A stretch of DNA of 6,380 bases from JBQTIM01 sp052388135 (GCA_052388135.1 JBQTIM010000172.1:1-6380); one strand, 5' to 3'; positions 1 through 6,017 are shown, numbered from the stretch's first letter. Translations and numbers: made by a program. Notes: generated by a model from the letters alone, not told the origin.

Positions 1-232
1 CCTTGCCGGCCGATAAAAGCAGAACCCTTTCCAAGGGTCGGCCCCCGGCCGGCCGAAACAGGTGAGAAGACCCGAGCCCGGCCCGAAACCCATCCTCCCG
101 CGCCGCGCGCAGGATTTCCCGGGGCAAGGCCGCCGCGCGACGGCTCCAAACTGGGGTCTTATCCTCCTGAAAAACGACCGCGGCCAGGGGGATGTTTTTA
201 TCGGAAGAGGATCGAACGGAAACTTTCGTCAT
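1..232 (-). CDS. pepA: N-terminus of a leucyl aminopeptidase-like (M17) protein, cut by the window edge
   Basis: This frame is open from an ATG at 232-230 to the left edge, giving 77 residues and no stop. The product starts MTKVSVRSSSDK, has a hydrophobic strand (PLAAVVF, about 15-21), an Arg/Ala-rich helix (about 31-46), the stretch GFRAGLGSSHLF, and ends GRPLERVLLLSAGK. This order resembles the N-terminal macro-like domain of cytosol/leucyl aminopeptidases, whose N-domain typically ends in a 'RVLLVGLGK'-like strand. Those enzymes are cytoplasmic, dimetallic, hexameric peptidases that remove N-terminal residues. The metal-binding catalytic half lies outside the window, so activity cannot be judged. 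The ATG overlaps the tusA-like stop codon as ATGA, which suggests translational coupling. An AAGG lies 3 nt before the ATG, inside the upstream gene. The family call rests on remembered similarity of the non-catalytic domain only. That it is a real gene is fairly secure, because no stop in any minus frame interrupts 1-158 and the composition is protein-like. Confidence 0.68.
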   Translation of the reverse strand, partial: MTKVSVRSSSDKNIPLAAVVFQEDKTPVWSRRAAALPREILRAAREDGFRAGLGSSHLFRPAGGRPLERVLLLSAGK

Positions 233-474
233 GCGCCTTTTTGAATCCTCATGCGGAAGACCGCCCCCTCATCGCGGACGGAAGCGACGGCGTGGCCCAA
301 ACCGCGGCACCACGCCGGCAGGTCCCGCCGGGTGACGGGATCATCGGCCAGGAGGTCCAGGGTCTGCCCCCGGGACATGTCTTCCAAGGCCAAAGCGGCC
401 CGGACGGTGGGGATGGGACAGAGGCATCCGCGGGCGTCGACAACGCGGTCCGCGGCGTCGGAACCTGGATTCAT
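229..474 (-). CDS. tusA: TusA/SirA/YedF-family sulfur carrier protein
   Basis: This 81-residue protein matches the usual size of the TusA family. The signature is near the N-terminus: DARGCLCPIPTVRAA, with the CPxP motif at C19-P20-I21-P22 and a further cysteine at C17. In family members the CPxP cysteine carries a persulfide and passes sulfur to partners in tRNA thiolation, molybdenum cofactor or other sulfur-relay pathways. The rest fits the small two-layer alpha/beta fold: an amphipathic helix after the motif, the strand TLDLLADDP (38-46), a second helix containing C56, then a final strand (AVFRMRIQ). The ATG at 474-472 puts the motif at the usual distance from the N-terminus, although I see no clear Shine-Dalgarno sequence before it. 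It lies 28 nt downstream of the dksA-like gene and overlaps the next gene by 4 nt (ATGA). No sulfurtransferase or SelD partner is visible, so the sulfur pathway served is unknown. Confidence 0.85.
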   Translation of the reverse strand: MNPGSDAADRVVDARGCLCPIPTVRAALALEDMSRGQTLDLLADDPVTRRDLPAWCRGLGHAVASVRDEGAVFRMRIQKGA

Positions 475-502
475 TATGACAATCGCCGGACGGCCAGCGG
501 CT

Positions 503-910
503 TTACCGCGGCCGCTCGAAGCGGGACTGGCAGGCGATGCAGTAGCGCGCCTGGGGGAGGACCTTCAGTCTCGCTTTGGGGATCTTCTTGGTGCAGGATT
601 CGCAGAGCCCATAACGGCCCTGATCGATTTTCCGCAGCGCCGCCTCGATGGCGTCCAGGTTCTGCCGCTCCGTGTCGGAAAGCTCAAAAAGCAGCTCCCG
701 CTCGACGGAGAGGGTGGCCACGTCCGCCTCATCGCCCACCTCTTGATCGGGCAACTCCTTCTCCTGCTTTCGCCGGACCAACTCCATGAGGTCGGCTCTC
801 ATTTTGAGGAGCCTCTTCTCGTAAAATTGCGTGCCCGGCTGTTTCTTGACAGCCGACCCGCCCGCCGCTTTGGGCTGTTTTTTGGAAACGGCCTTCTTTC
901 GCGCGCTCAT
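503..910 (-). CDS. dksA: DksA/TraR-family C4 zinc-finger RNA polymerase-binding protein
   Basis: This 135-residue protein has a Lys/Ala-rich disordered N-terminal tail (1-25), a long charged helix (about 28-53), a turn, a second helix (about 66-97), and a C-terminal zinc finger formed by C103-x2-C106 and C124-x2-C127. The turn between the helices reads GDEADVATL, which supplies the DxxDxA pattern (D60, D63, A65) equivalent to the coiled-coil tip of E. coli DksA. In DksA that tip enters the RNA polymerase secondary channel and works with ppGpp to reset promoter choice. The protein therefore has both the fold and the tip acids expected of an active DksA-like factor, though it is somewhat shorter than E. 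coli DksA (151 aa). The start is secure: AGGAG at 922-918 lies 7 nt before the ATG. It sits 31 nt after the decarboxylase gene. The paralogue class within the family cannot be settled here. Confidence 0.88.
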   Translation of the reverse strand: MSARKKAVSKKQPKAAGGSAVKKQPGTQFYEKRLLKMRADLMELVRRKQEKELPDQEVGDEADVATLSVERELLFELSDTERQNLDAIEAALRKIDQGRYGLCESCTKKIPKARLKVLPQARYCIACQSRFERPR

Positions 911-941
911 GCGTGTTCTCCTGTGTTCGGATTAAAATTCA

Positions 942-2396
942 TCACTGCAAAGAAACGACCTTGATGGTCCGAAGGGCCTCGCCCTCCTGGCCCACGACGC
1001 GGATGTCTTTCTCCGCCAAGTCCGCCAGATAATCCACGATGGCCTGTGTGATGCGCTCCCCGGGGATCAGCACGGGAATGCCGGGCGGGTAAGGCGTCAG
1101 CGTCTGCGCCGAAATGTGCCCGGCGGCCTTGGACAACGGCACCCTCTTGGACTTCGACAGAAGAGACACGTCCCGGGGAACCATCACCATCTCCGTCGTG
1201 AGTGACGGGATCTGCAGGCTCCAATTCTGAGCCGAGCCGTGGTACTTATCGTCTATCTCCGCCAGGGCCTCCACCAACCTGTCCACGTCGGACTTGTCGG
1301 AGCCGATACCCATGATGGCGATGAGGTTAAAAATATCCGCCGCGTCCACCTGGATTTTGTATTCCTTCGATAGAATGGTGTCCACCTCGTAACCCGAGAG
1401 GCCGGACCGCGTCACGTTGATGGTAAGCTTGGTGACGTCCAAGTCGTAGCCGCGGGCGGCGATCTCCTTGCGGCCGAAACACGTCAGGTGCTTGAGGCGG
1501 TTGATCCTGTCGCGCCCGCTTTCGGCCCAGCGGATCACCTTGTCCAGCATTCGTTCGCCGCGCAGGACGGCCTGCTGGCGGGCCAGGTCCAAGCTGGCGA
1601 GCGTGAGGTAGCTGGGGCTCGTGGTCTGAAGCAGGGACACCATCCGCCGCAGGCGGTTCACGTCCACCAAATCGGACTGAAAATGAATGACGGAGCCCTG
1701 GGACAGCGCCGATAAAATTTTGTGGGTGGACTGCACGCAAAGGTCCGCGCCCGCCTCCACCGCCGAGACCGGAAGGTCCTTGTGGAACTTCAGGTGCGGC
1801 CCGTGGGCCTCGTCCACCAGGAGGATCTTCCCGCTGGAATGGCAGATCTCGGCGATCTTGACCAGGTCCGTGGTGACACCGTTGTAGGTGGGGCTGGTCA
1901 CGAAAACGGCCTTGGCCTCGGGAAATTTTTTAAGCGCCTCCTCGATCTGCTCTGGGCTGGAGTCGAAGAGGATGTCGAGGTTCTGGTCCACCTTGGGCTG
2001 GATCCAGATGGGCCACACGCCCGACAGCACGATGCCCGACATGGTGGATTTGTGGGCGTTGCGGGAAACGATGACCGAATCCCCCGGCTGGCAGGCGGCC
2101 ATGAGCATGATCATGTTGCCCACGCTGGAGCCGTTCACCAGGAAGAAGGAGTGCTCCACGCCGTAAGCCCTCGCCATGAGCTGCTGGGCGCGGCGGATGG
2201 GCCCCACGGGGTCGTGCAGCGAATCCACCTCGGGGAACACCGTCACGTCCATGGCGTACATGTTGCGGCCGGTGAAGGAGCGCAGGCGCTTGTCGATGCC
2301 GCGTCCGTTCTTATGGCCCGGCGTGTGGAACGACACCACCTTGTTGCGGGCGTGGTTGTGCAGGGTTTCAAAGATCGGGGCTTGGTCCTGGCGCAT
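942..2396 (-). CDS. speA: PLP-dependent Orn/Lys/Arg decarboxylase (fold type I), probably arginine decarboxylase
   Basis: The product has 484 residues, the usual size of the short Bacillus SpeA-like class, which lacks the N-terminal receiver-like domain of the enterobacterial enzymes. Visible family motifs are FHTPGHKNGRG (23-33), the NGSS loop (88-91), SRNAHKS (111-117, where the His is expected to stack on PLP), VDEAHGPH (194-201, with D195 pairing to the pyridine nitrogen) and STHK (223-226, with K226 as the Schiff-base lysine). The C-terminal domain carries LTPYPPGIPVLIPGE, typical of the Orn/Lys/Arg decarboxylase C-terminal domain. The enzyme is cytoplasmic and releases CO2 from a basic amino acid. 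Substrate cannot be read from these motifs. Because it follows speD and speE, a role in polyamine synthesis is inferred, with agmatine, putrescine or cadaverine as product. The ATG at 2396-2394 gives a family-like N-terminus (QAPIFETL), but no Shine-Dalgarno is visible in the 47-nt gap after speE. Confidence 0.88.
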   Translation of the reverse strand: MRQDQAPIFETLHNHARNKVVSFHTPGHKNGRGIDKRLRSFTGRNMYAMDVTVFPEVDSLHDPVGPIRRAQQLMARAYGVEHSFFLVNGSSVGNMIMLMAACQPGDSVIVSRNAHKSTMSGIVLSGVWPIWIQPKVDQNLDILFDSSPEQIEEALKKFPEAKAVFVTSPTYNGVTTDLVKIAEICHSSGKILLVDEAHGPHLKFHKDLPVSAVEAGADLCVQSTHKILSALSQGSVIHFQSDLVDVNRLRRMVSLLQTTSPSYLTLASLDLARQQAVLRGERMLDKVIRWAESGRDRINRLKHLTCFGRKEIAARGYDLDVTKLTINVTRSGLSGYEVDTILSKEYKIQVDAADIFNLIAIMGIGSDKSDVDRLVEALAEIDDKYHGSAQNWSLQIPSLTTEMVMVPRDVSLLSKSKRVPLSKAAGHISAQTLTPYPPGIPVLIPGERITQAIVDYLADLAEKDIRVVGQEGEALRTIKVVSLQ

Positions 2397-2443
2397 GCTG
2401 GAGCGGGGGAAGGGCTGTCTTTCCTCAGTCCCGCATCGGCGGA

Positions 2444-3367
2444 TTATTTATAGAAGTAAATCGGCTTATCGGCCGTGATGACCTGCTTCTCCGCCGCCAG
2501 TTCCGTCCTTAAATATTTCGGGACGCGGAACAGGCCGGCGTGGGCCGTGCCGTCGTAGAAAGACAACTCGCCTTTGATCCTTTTCCGGAGAGCGGCGTCC
2601 ACCCGGCGCTCCGTCAACGCCAGGGGATCGGCGTCCGCGCCGCCGCAGAGCAGGAACGCCCAGGGCACGTCGAAAGAAGGCACGTAGGCGTAATAGGGCC
2701 AGACCCGCTTGAACACGCGCCGCAGGGTGTTGTAAAGGACCTTGTGCACCTTGATCTGCAAAAGGCTGCCCGAGCCGGCCTGCAAAACGAAGAGGCCTCC
2801 GGGCTTGAGCCGCCGGATGAGGCGCCGGTAAAACTCGATGGTGTAGAGAAGGTAGGCGGGGCCGGCCTCGATGGGCGTGGGCAGGTCCGAGATGATGACG
2901 TCGAACGTCTCCTCGGTGCCCTCCACGAACTTTTTGGCGTCGCCGACGATGATCTGGGAGCGCGGGTCCTCGTAGGCGCCCTGGTGCCAGGAGGTGAGGT
3001 ACTTCTTGCAAAACCGGACGACTTCCCCGTCGATGTCCACCATGAGGCACCGCCGCACGGATTTGTGCTTGAGGATTTCCCGCGTGGTGGCGCCTTCCCC
3101 GCCGCCCATGATGAGCACGTCCTTGGGATTTTTGTGGAGGAGCAGGGCGGGATGGACCAGGCATTCGTGGTAGATGAACTCGTCCCTCTGGGCGGACTGC
3201 ATCTCGCCGTCCAGGATGAGGCAGCGGCCGAAGGAGTGCGTGTCGGCCAGCTGGGCTTTTTGAAAGCGCGTCTTGACATCGACGATGAACCGCTTGATGT
3301 GATGGCGATGGCACTCGTGGGGCGTGAACCATTCCGTGATCCAAGAACTTTTTCGGGAGGAGGACAT
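2444..3367 (-). CDS. speE: Polyamine aminopropyltransferase (spermidine synthase family, Thermus/ACL5-like)
   Basis: This 307-residue protein transfers the aminopropyl group of decarboxylated AdoMet to an amine. The N-terminal beta domain (about 8-75) includes DEFIYHECLVHP (62-73). The Rossmann-like domain follows, with MGGGEGATTRE (87-97, AdoMet site), VDIDGEVV (110-117), GDAKKF (142-147) and the catalytic loop ISDLPTPIEAGPAYLLYTIEFY (split here at 159-165 and 166-180). D161 matches the catalytic aspartate. The second loop aspartate, usual in D-x-x-D-P, is T164. The WHQGAYEDPR segment (127-136), the LYNTLRRVFKRVWPYYAYVPSF run (211-232) and the tail ADKPIYFYK recall Thermus SpeE and plant thermospermine synthase (ACL5) more than classical spermidine synthases. 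The ATG at 3367-3365 is preferred because the 18 codons before it come from repeat sequence. There is no Shine-Dalgarno, and a hairpin-forming repeat ends 10 nt upstream. Family membership is certain; the amine acceptor is not. Confidence 0.9.
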   Translation of the reverse strand: MSSSRKSSWITEWFTPHECHRHHIKRFIVDVKTRFQKAQLADTHSFGRCLILDGEMQSAQRDEFIYHECLVHPALLLHKNPKDVLIMGGGEGATTREILKHKSVRRCLMVDIDGEVVRFCKKYLTSWHQGAYEDPRSQIIVGDAKKFVEGTEETFDVIISDLPTPIEAGPAYLLYTIEFYRRLIRRLKPGGLFVLQAGSGSLLQIKVHKVLYNTLRRVFKRVWPYYAYVPSFDVPWAFLLCGGADADPLALTERRVDAALRKRIKGELSFYDGTAHAGLFRVPKYLRTELAAEKQVITADKPIYFYK

Positions 3368-3377
3368 GGCGTTAGGC

Positions 3378-3464
3378 AATGATGAAGGATGAGTTATGAA
3401 GGATGAAAAACAGAAAACCAAAAACGCAGGAACCGGTTCTTTTCATCATTCATCCTTCATCATT
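3378..3464. repeat. Imperfect inverted repeat of ATGAAGGATGA-type units between speD and speE
   Basis: The outer arms are exact 15-nt inverted copies, AATGATGAAGGATGA at 3378-3392 and its complement at 3450-3464. Inner arms GATGAAAA (3402-3409) and TTTTCATC (3440-3447) add 8 bp. The 30-nt loop holds the perfect palindrome GAACCGGTTC (3430-3439). The left side also carries a second direct unit (ATGAAGGATGA, 3396-3406). This A+T-rich, non-coding block stands out from the G+C-rich genes on either side. In the speD-speE transcript it would fold into a long hairpin 16 nt after the speD stop and 10 nt before the speE ATG. No U-tract follows, so it does not look like an intrinsic terminator. It could be a dispersed intergenic repeat, an mRNA-processing element or a translational regulator. 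The structure is directly visible; the function is not. Confidence 0.8.
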
Positions 3465-3480
3465 CATAATTTCGTGCTGG

Positions 3481-3867
3481 TCAGGCAGGCGTGAGCTGCT
3501 TCAGGGAGCGGCCCTTGATGTTCAGCACGCCGCGCTTCATCTCCATGGCCGTGACGTTGCGCGCCCGCAGGTTTTTCACCAGGTAGCGGTAGGCGCGCCA
3601 GGGGTTCACCTCGTTGCCGCAGGTGTAGACGTCCACGGAGGCGAAGGCGTACTCGGGCCAGGTGTGGATGGTCAGGTGGGACTCGGCGATGACGATGACG
3701 CCCGACAGCCCGTGGGGGTTGAAGGTGTGGAAAACCACGTCCACGATGTGGGCCTTGGCGTGCTTGGCGGCGCCCACCATGACGTCCTCGATCTTTCGCG
3801 AGTCGGCGATGATCTTGGGATCGCAATTGTACAGCTCCACCAGCAGGTGGCGGCCGAGGGTTTTCAA
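3481..3867 (-). CDS. speD: S-adenosylmethionine decarboxylase proenzyme (class 1B)
   Basis: This 128-residue proenzyme has the size and layout of the Thermotoga/Bacillus SpeD class. The cleavage motif AESHLTIHTWPE (61-72) places the self-processing serine at S63, the same position as in the Thermotoga enzyme. Cleavage between E62 and S63 yields a beta chain and an alpha chain capped by a pyruvoyl group. H68 and C83 (VYTCG) match the processing histidine and catalytic cysteine. The N-terminus MKTLGRHLLVELYNCDP is typical of the class. The product decarboxylates AdoMet to supply the aminopropyl donor for SpeE. The start codon is TTG (3867-3865): no ATG or GTG lies in frame between it and the upstream stop at 3907-3909, and a GGAG at 3879-3876 sits 8 nt before it. 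The gene begins about 40 nt after a strong predicted promoter and leads the polyamine gene group. Confidence 0.95.
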   Translation of the reverse strand: MKTLGRHLLVELYNCDPKIIADSRKIEDVMVGAAKHAKAHIVDVVFHTFNPHGLSGVIVIAESHLTIHTWPEYAFASVDVYTCGNEVNPWRAYRYLVKNLRARNVTAMEMKRGVLNIKGRSLKQLTPA

Positions 3868-3913
3868 GCGCGGCTCTCCGGCGATGAGGAAATTTTCGGC
3901 GGCATATCAACAT

Positions 3914-3942
3914 ATTAAAAAGCATTTGCCGTGCAGTGTCAA
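3914..3942 (-). promoter_or_regulatory. Predicted sigma70-type promoter for speD and the downstream genes
   Basis: Read on the minus strand, a perfect TTGACA -35 box (3942-3937) is followed after 17 nt by TTTAAT (3919-3914), a 5-of-6 match to the -10 consensus. Transcription would begin near 3907, giving a leader of about 40 nt before the TTG start of speD. The sequence lies between the kinase stop and speD, where a promoter is expected, and is locally A+T-rich. The spaced repeat ATATG-TTG-ATATG overlaps the end of the -10 box and the start site and might be an operator, but this is speculative. Confidence 0.7.
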
Positions 3943-3975
3943 GGAAATTCGCCCCCGGCGGGAGGACGGAAGGAG

Positions 3976-5580
3976 CTAGATGTTCTCGAAGAGCTCGCGG
4001 CGGCGGTTTTTCTCCAGCGCTTCGCGCATCTTTTTGAGGAGGGTTTCCGGCTCGAAGGGCTTCAGGATGAGGGGCTTGCCGTGGTCCAGGACTTCCTCTT
4101 GGATGACGGCGGGGTCGGTGTAGCCCGTCATGTAGAGGACGCGCATTTCCGGATGGAGCGGCGCCAGGCGGTCGGCCAGCTCGCGGCCGCTCATGCGCGG
4201 CAGGACGATGTCGGTCAGCATGATGTCCACGGGCCCGCGGTGCTTTTCGCAAACGAGAAGGGCCTCGCCGGCGTTGGGCGCGTCCAGAACCCGGTAGCCG
4301 TTCTGCGCCAGGACCCGGCGCGTCAGCTCGCGGACGGACTCCTCGTCCTCCACCACAAGAACGGTCTCCGAGCCCCGGAAGGATCGGACGGCGGGCGGAG
4401 CCTCCTCCGCGCGCGGGCCGGCCTCCTCCCGCGCCTCAACGAGCGGGAAGTAAATGCGGAACGCGGTCCCGCTCCCCACTTCGCTGTCCACGAAAATGTG
4501 GCCGCCGCTCTGCTTGATGATGCCGTAAACCGTCGCCAGTCCCAGGCCGGCGCCGCGGCCCGCCGGCTTCGTCGTGAAAAAGGGCTCGAAGATTCGCTTC
4601 CGGGTCTCGGAGTCCATGCCCGAGCCCGTGTCGCGCACGGCCAGCATGACGTAAGGGCCTTCCTTGACCTCGGGGTAGGCGGCGGAAGTCTCGCCGTCGA
4701 GGCGGGCGTTGGCCGTTTCGATGGTGAGGCGGCCGCCGCCGGGCATGGCGTCGCGGGCGTTGGCCGCCAGGTTGACGATGATCTGCTCCAGCTGGCCGCG
4801 GTCCGCCTTGATGCGGCCCAGGTCGGCGGCGAGGACGGGGACGACGGCGATGTTCTCGGGAATCAAGCGCTTGATCATTTTGGACAGGTCCTGAATGACG
4901 GCGTTCAGGTCCACCACCTTGGGCAGAAGAACCTGCTGGCGGCCGAAGGCCAGAAGCTGGCGCGTCAGCACGGCGGCGCGCTGGGCGCATTTTTTAATTT
5001 CCTCCATGTCTTTGGAAAGCGGGTCTTCGGGCTTGAGGGCGTAGAGCGCCAGGTCGGTGTAGCCCAGGACGGCGGTGAGAAGGTTGTTGAAGTCGTGGGC
5101 GACGCCGCCGGCCAAGCGCCCCACGGCCTCCATTTTTTGGGCCTGGAGGAGGCGGATCTCGCTTTGGCGCAGGGCCTCCTCGGCCTGGCGGCGCTTGCGG
5201 CGCTCTCGGGCCTCGCGGCGTTCGCGCTCGATGGCGGGAGCGAGGCGCTTGAGGTTGCCCTTGAGGATGTAATCGCTGACGCCTTTCCGCATGGCCTCCA
5301 CGGCGGTCTCCTCGCCGATGGTGCCCGACAGGATGATGAACGGAATGTCCAGCTCGGTTTTCTGCAGGACGGCGAGCGCCTGGAGGCCGTCGAACTGGGG
5401 AAGGCGGAAATCGGACAGGATCACGTCCCAATCGCGCCGGTCGAGGGCGGCCTCCATTTCCGCCGCCGTCTGCACCCGCTCATGCTGGACCAGATAGCCG
5501 CTGCGCTCCAGCTCCCGCAGGACCAGGTCGGCGTCGTCCTCGGAGTCCTCCACCAAGAGCGCCCGCAGAAGGTTCTCCAC
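3976..5580 (-). CDS. Hybrid histidine kinase, REC-HisKA-HATPase-REC, without a sensor domain
   Basis: The product has 534 residues. The N-terminal receiver domain (about 4-118) has acidic residues E11-D12, phospho-acceptor D57 in LSDFRLP, and K107. A charged helical linker (about 118-150) leads to the HisKA domain with phospho-accepting H162 in AHDFNNLL. The ATPase domain shows the N-box (NLAANARDAM, 270-279), G1 box (DTGSGMD, 317-323), F box (FEPFFTTK, 331-338) and G2 box (GAGLGLATVYG, 343-353). After a Glu/Pro linker (about 382-402), a second receiver (about 405-525) has acidic D412 and acceptor D457 in LTDIVLP. I see no transmembrane segment, PAS or GAF domain, so it is probably cytoplasmic with its input through the first receiver. 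The GTG at 5580-5578 is preferred: it lies 2 nt after the upstream stop, has AGGAG 10 nt before it, and gives a receiver-like N-terminus. An in-frame extension upstream overlaps the response regulator gene and is not protein-like. Confidence 0.93.
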   Translation of the reverse strand: MENLLRALLVEDSEDDADLVLRELERSGYLVQHERVQTAAEMEAALDRRDWDVILSDFRLPQFDGLQALAVLQKTELDIPFIILSGTIGEETAVEAMRKGVSDYILKGNLKRLAPAIERERREARERRKRRQAEEALRQSEIRLLQAQKMEAVGRLAGGVAHDFNNLLTAVLGYTDLALYALKPEDPLSKDMEEIKKCAQRAAVLTRQLLAFGRQQVLLPKVVDLNAVIQDLSKMIKRLIPENIAVVPVLAADLGRIKADRGQLEQIIVNLAANARDAMPGGGRLTIETANARLDGETSAAYPEVKEGPYVMLAVRDTGSGMDSETRKRIFEPFFTTKPAGRGAGLGLATVYGIIKQSGGHIFVDSEVGSGTAFRIYFPLVEAREEAGPRAEEAPPAVRSFRGSETVLVVEDEESVRELTRRVLAQNGYRVLDAPNAGEALLVCEKHRGPVDIMLTDIVLPRMSGRELADRLAPLHPEMRVLYMTGYTDPAVIQEEVLDHGKPLILKPFEPETLLKKMREALEKNRRRELFENI

Positions 5581-5582
5581 GC

Positions 5583-6017
5583 TCAGGCCGCTCCTGGAAT
5601 CCGTTCGTTGAGGATGAGCCAGTACAGGCCCAGTTGGCGCACGGCCTCGGTGAACTGCACGAAGTCCACGGGCTTGCGGATGTAGCTGTTGGCCCCGAGG
5701 CTGTAGCCGCTGACGATGTCCTTTTCTTCTCGGGAGGACGTGAGGATCACGACGGGGAGAAGCCGGGCGCGGGCGTCGGCCCGGACGCGCCGCAGGACTT
5801 CCAGGCCGTCCACGCGGGGGAGCTTCAAATCCAGGAGCATGACGGCGGGCAACGGGGGCGGAGTCGCGCCGGGCGCGCCCAGCACGCGGGTCAGAGCTTC
5901 CGCGCCGTCCCGCGCCACCACCACCTCGTTTTGAATGTTGTTTTTCTGCAGGGCCCGGAGGGTCAGGGCCTCGTCGTCGGCGTTGTCCTCCACCAGGAGG
6001 ATGATGCGGCTTTCCAT
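5583..6017 (-). CDS. Single-domain response regulator, Rcp1-like (CheY superfamily)
   Basis: This 144-residue protein is a lone receiver domain. Acidic residues E10-D11, phospho-acceptor D63 in LLDLKLPRVDG, T93 (VVILTSS) and K115 (IRKPVDF) are all in place, so phosphorylation looks possible. The pattern VEDNADDEALTLRALQK at the N-terminus and FTEAVRQLGLYWLILNE at the C-terminus is typical of the Rcp1 subfamily, the regulators that often pair with phytochrome-type or other hybrid kinases. It has no DNA-binding or enzymatic output domain. The start is secure: AAGGAG at 6028-6023 sits 5 nt before the ATG at 6017-6015. Its stop is 2 nt before the GTG of the hybrid kinase, so the two are almost certainly co-transcribed and likely partners, with this protein either upstream (feeding the kinase N-terminal receiver) or downstream in the relay. 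Confidence 0.92.
   Translation of the reverse strand: MESRIILLVEDNADDEALTLRALQKNNIQNEVVVARDGAEALTRVLGAPGATPPPLPAVMLLDLKLPRVDGLEVLRRVRADARARLLPVVILTSSREEKDIVSGYSLGANSYIRKPVDFVQFTEAVRQLGLYWLILNERIPGAA

Noticed and set aside
5..53. A G+C-rich stem (GCCGGCCG 5-12 with CGGCCGGC 46-53) enclosing ACCCTT/AAGGGT, considered as a riboswitch or terminator
   Set aside because: The stretch lies inside the minus-strand aminopeptidase-like reading frame, has no match I recognise to a known riboswitch core, and no U-tract.
62..244. A 60-codon plus-strand open frame at the left end
   Set aside because: It is antisense to the aminopeptidase-like frame, has no visible ribosome binding site and no protein-like motif pattern.
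241..964. Plus-strand open frames of 182 and 237 codons across the tusA-like and dksA-like genes
   Set aside because: Both run antisense to two genes with clear CPxP and zinc-finger signatures and show no family features.
2540..3382. A 280-codon plus-strand open frame opposite speE
   Set aside because: It is antisense to speE, which carries all the AdoMet-binding motifs. Its Val/Asp/Gly/His-rich composition is that of a complementary-strand artefact.
3368..3421. An 18-codon upstream extension of speE starting at a TTG
   Set aside because: The extra codons are translated from the inverted repeat, lack family similarity, and the ATG at 3367 already gives the expected N-terminus (WITEWFTP).
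3943..3975. A possible terminator after the kinase stop (short CCCGCCGGGGG pairing)
   Set aside because: Only about three base pairs can form around a tiny loop and no run of T follows on the minus strand.
3464..4252. A 262-codon minus-strand open frame over speD and the end of the kinase gene
   Set aside because: It is out of frame with both genes, crosses the promoter region and has the Arg/Pro/His-rich composition of a shadow frame.
3931..5685. A 584-codon plus-strand open frame opposite the hybrid kinase
   Set aside because: It is antisense to a kinase with complete REC, HisKA and HATPase motifs. Its Gly/Val/Leu/His-rich composition, with no recognisable domain, is typical of the reverse complement of a G+C-rich gene.
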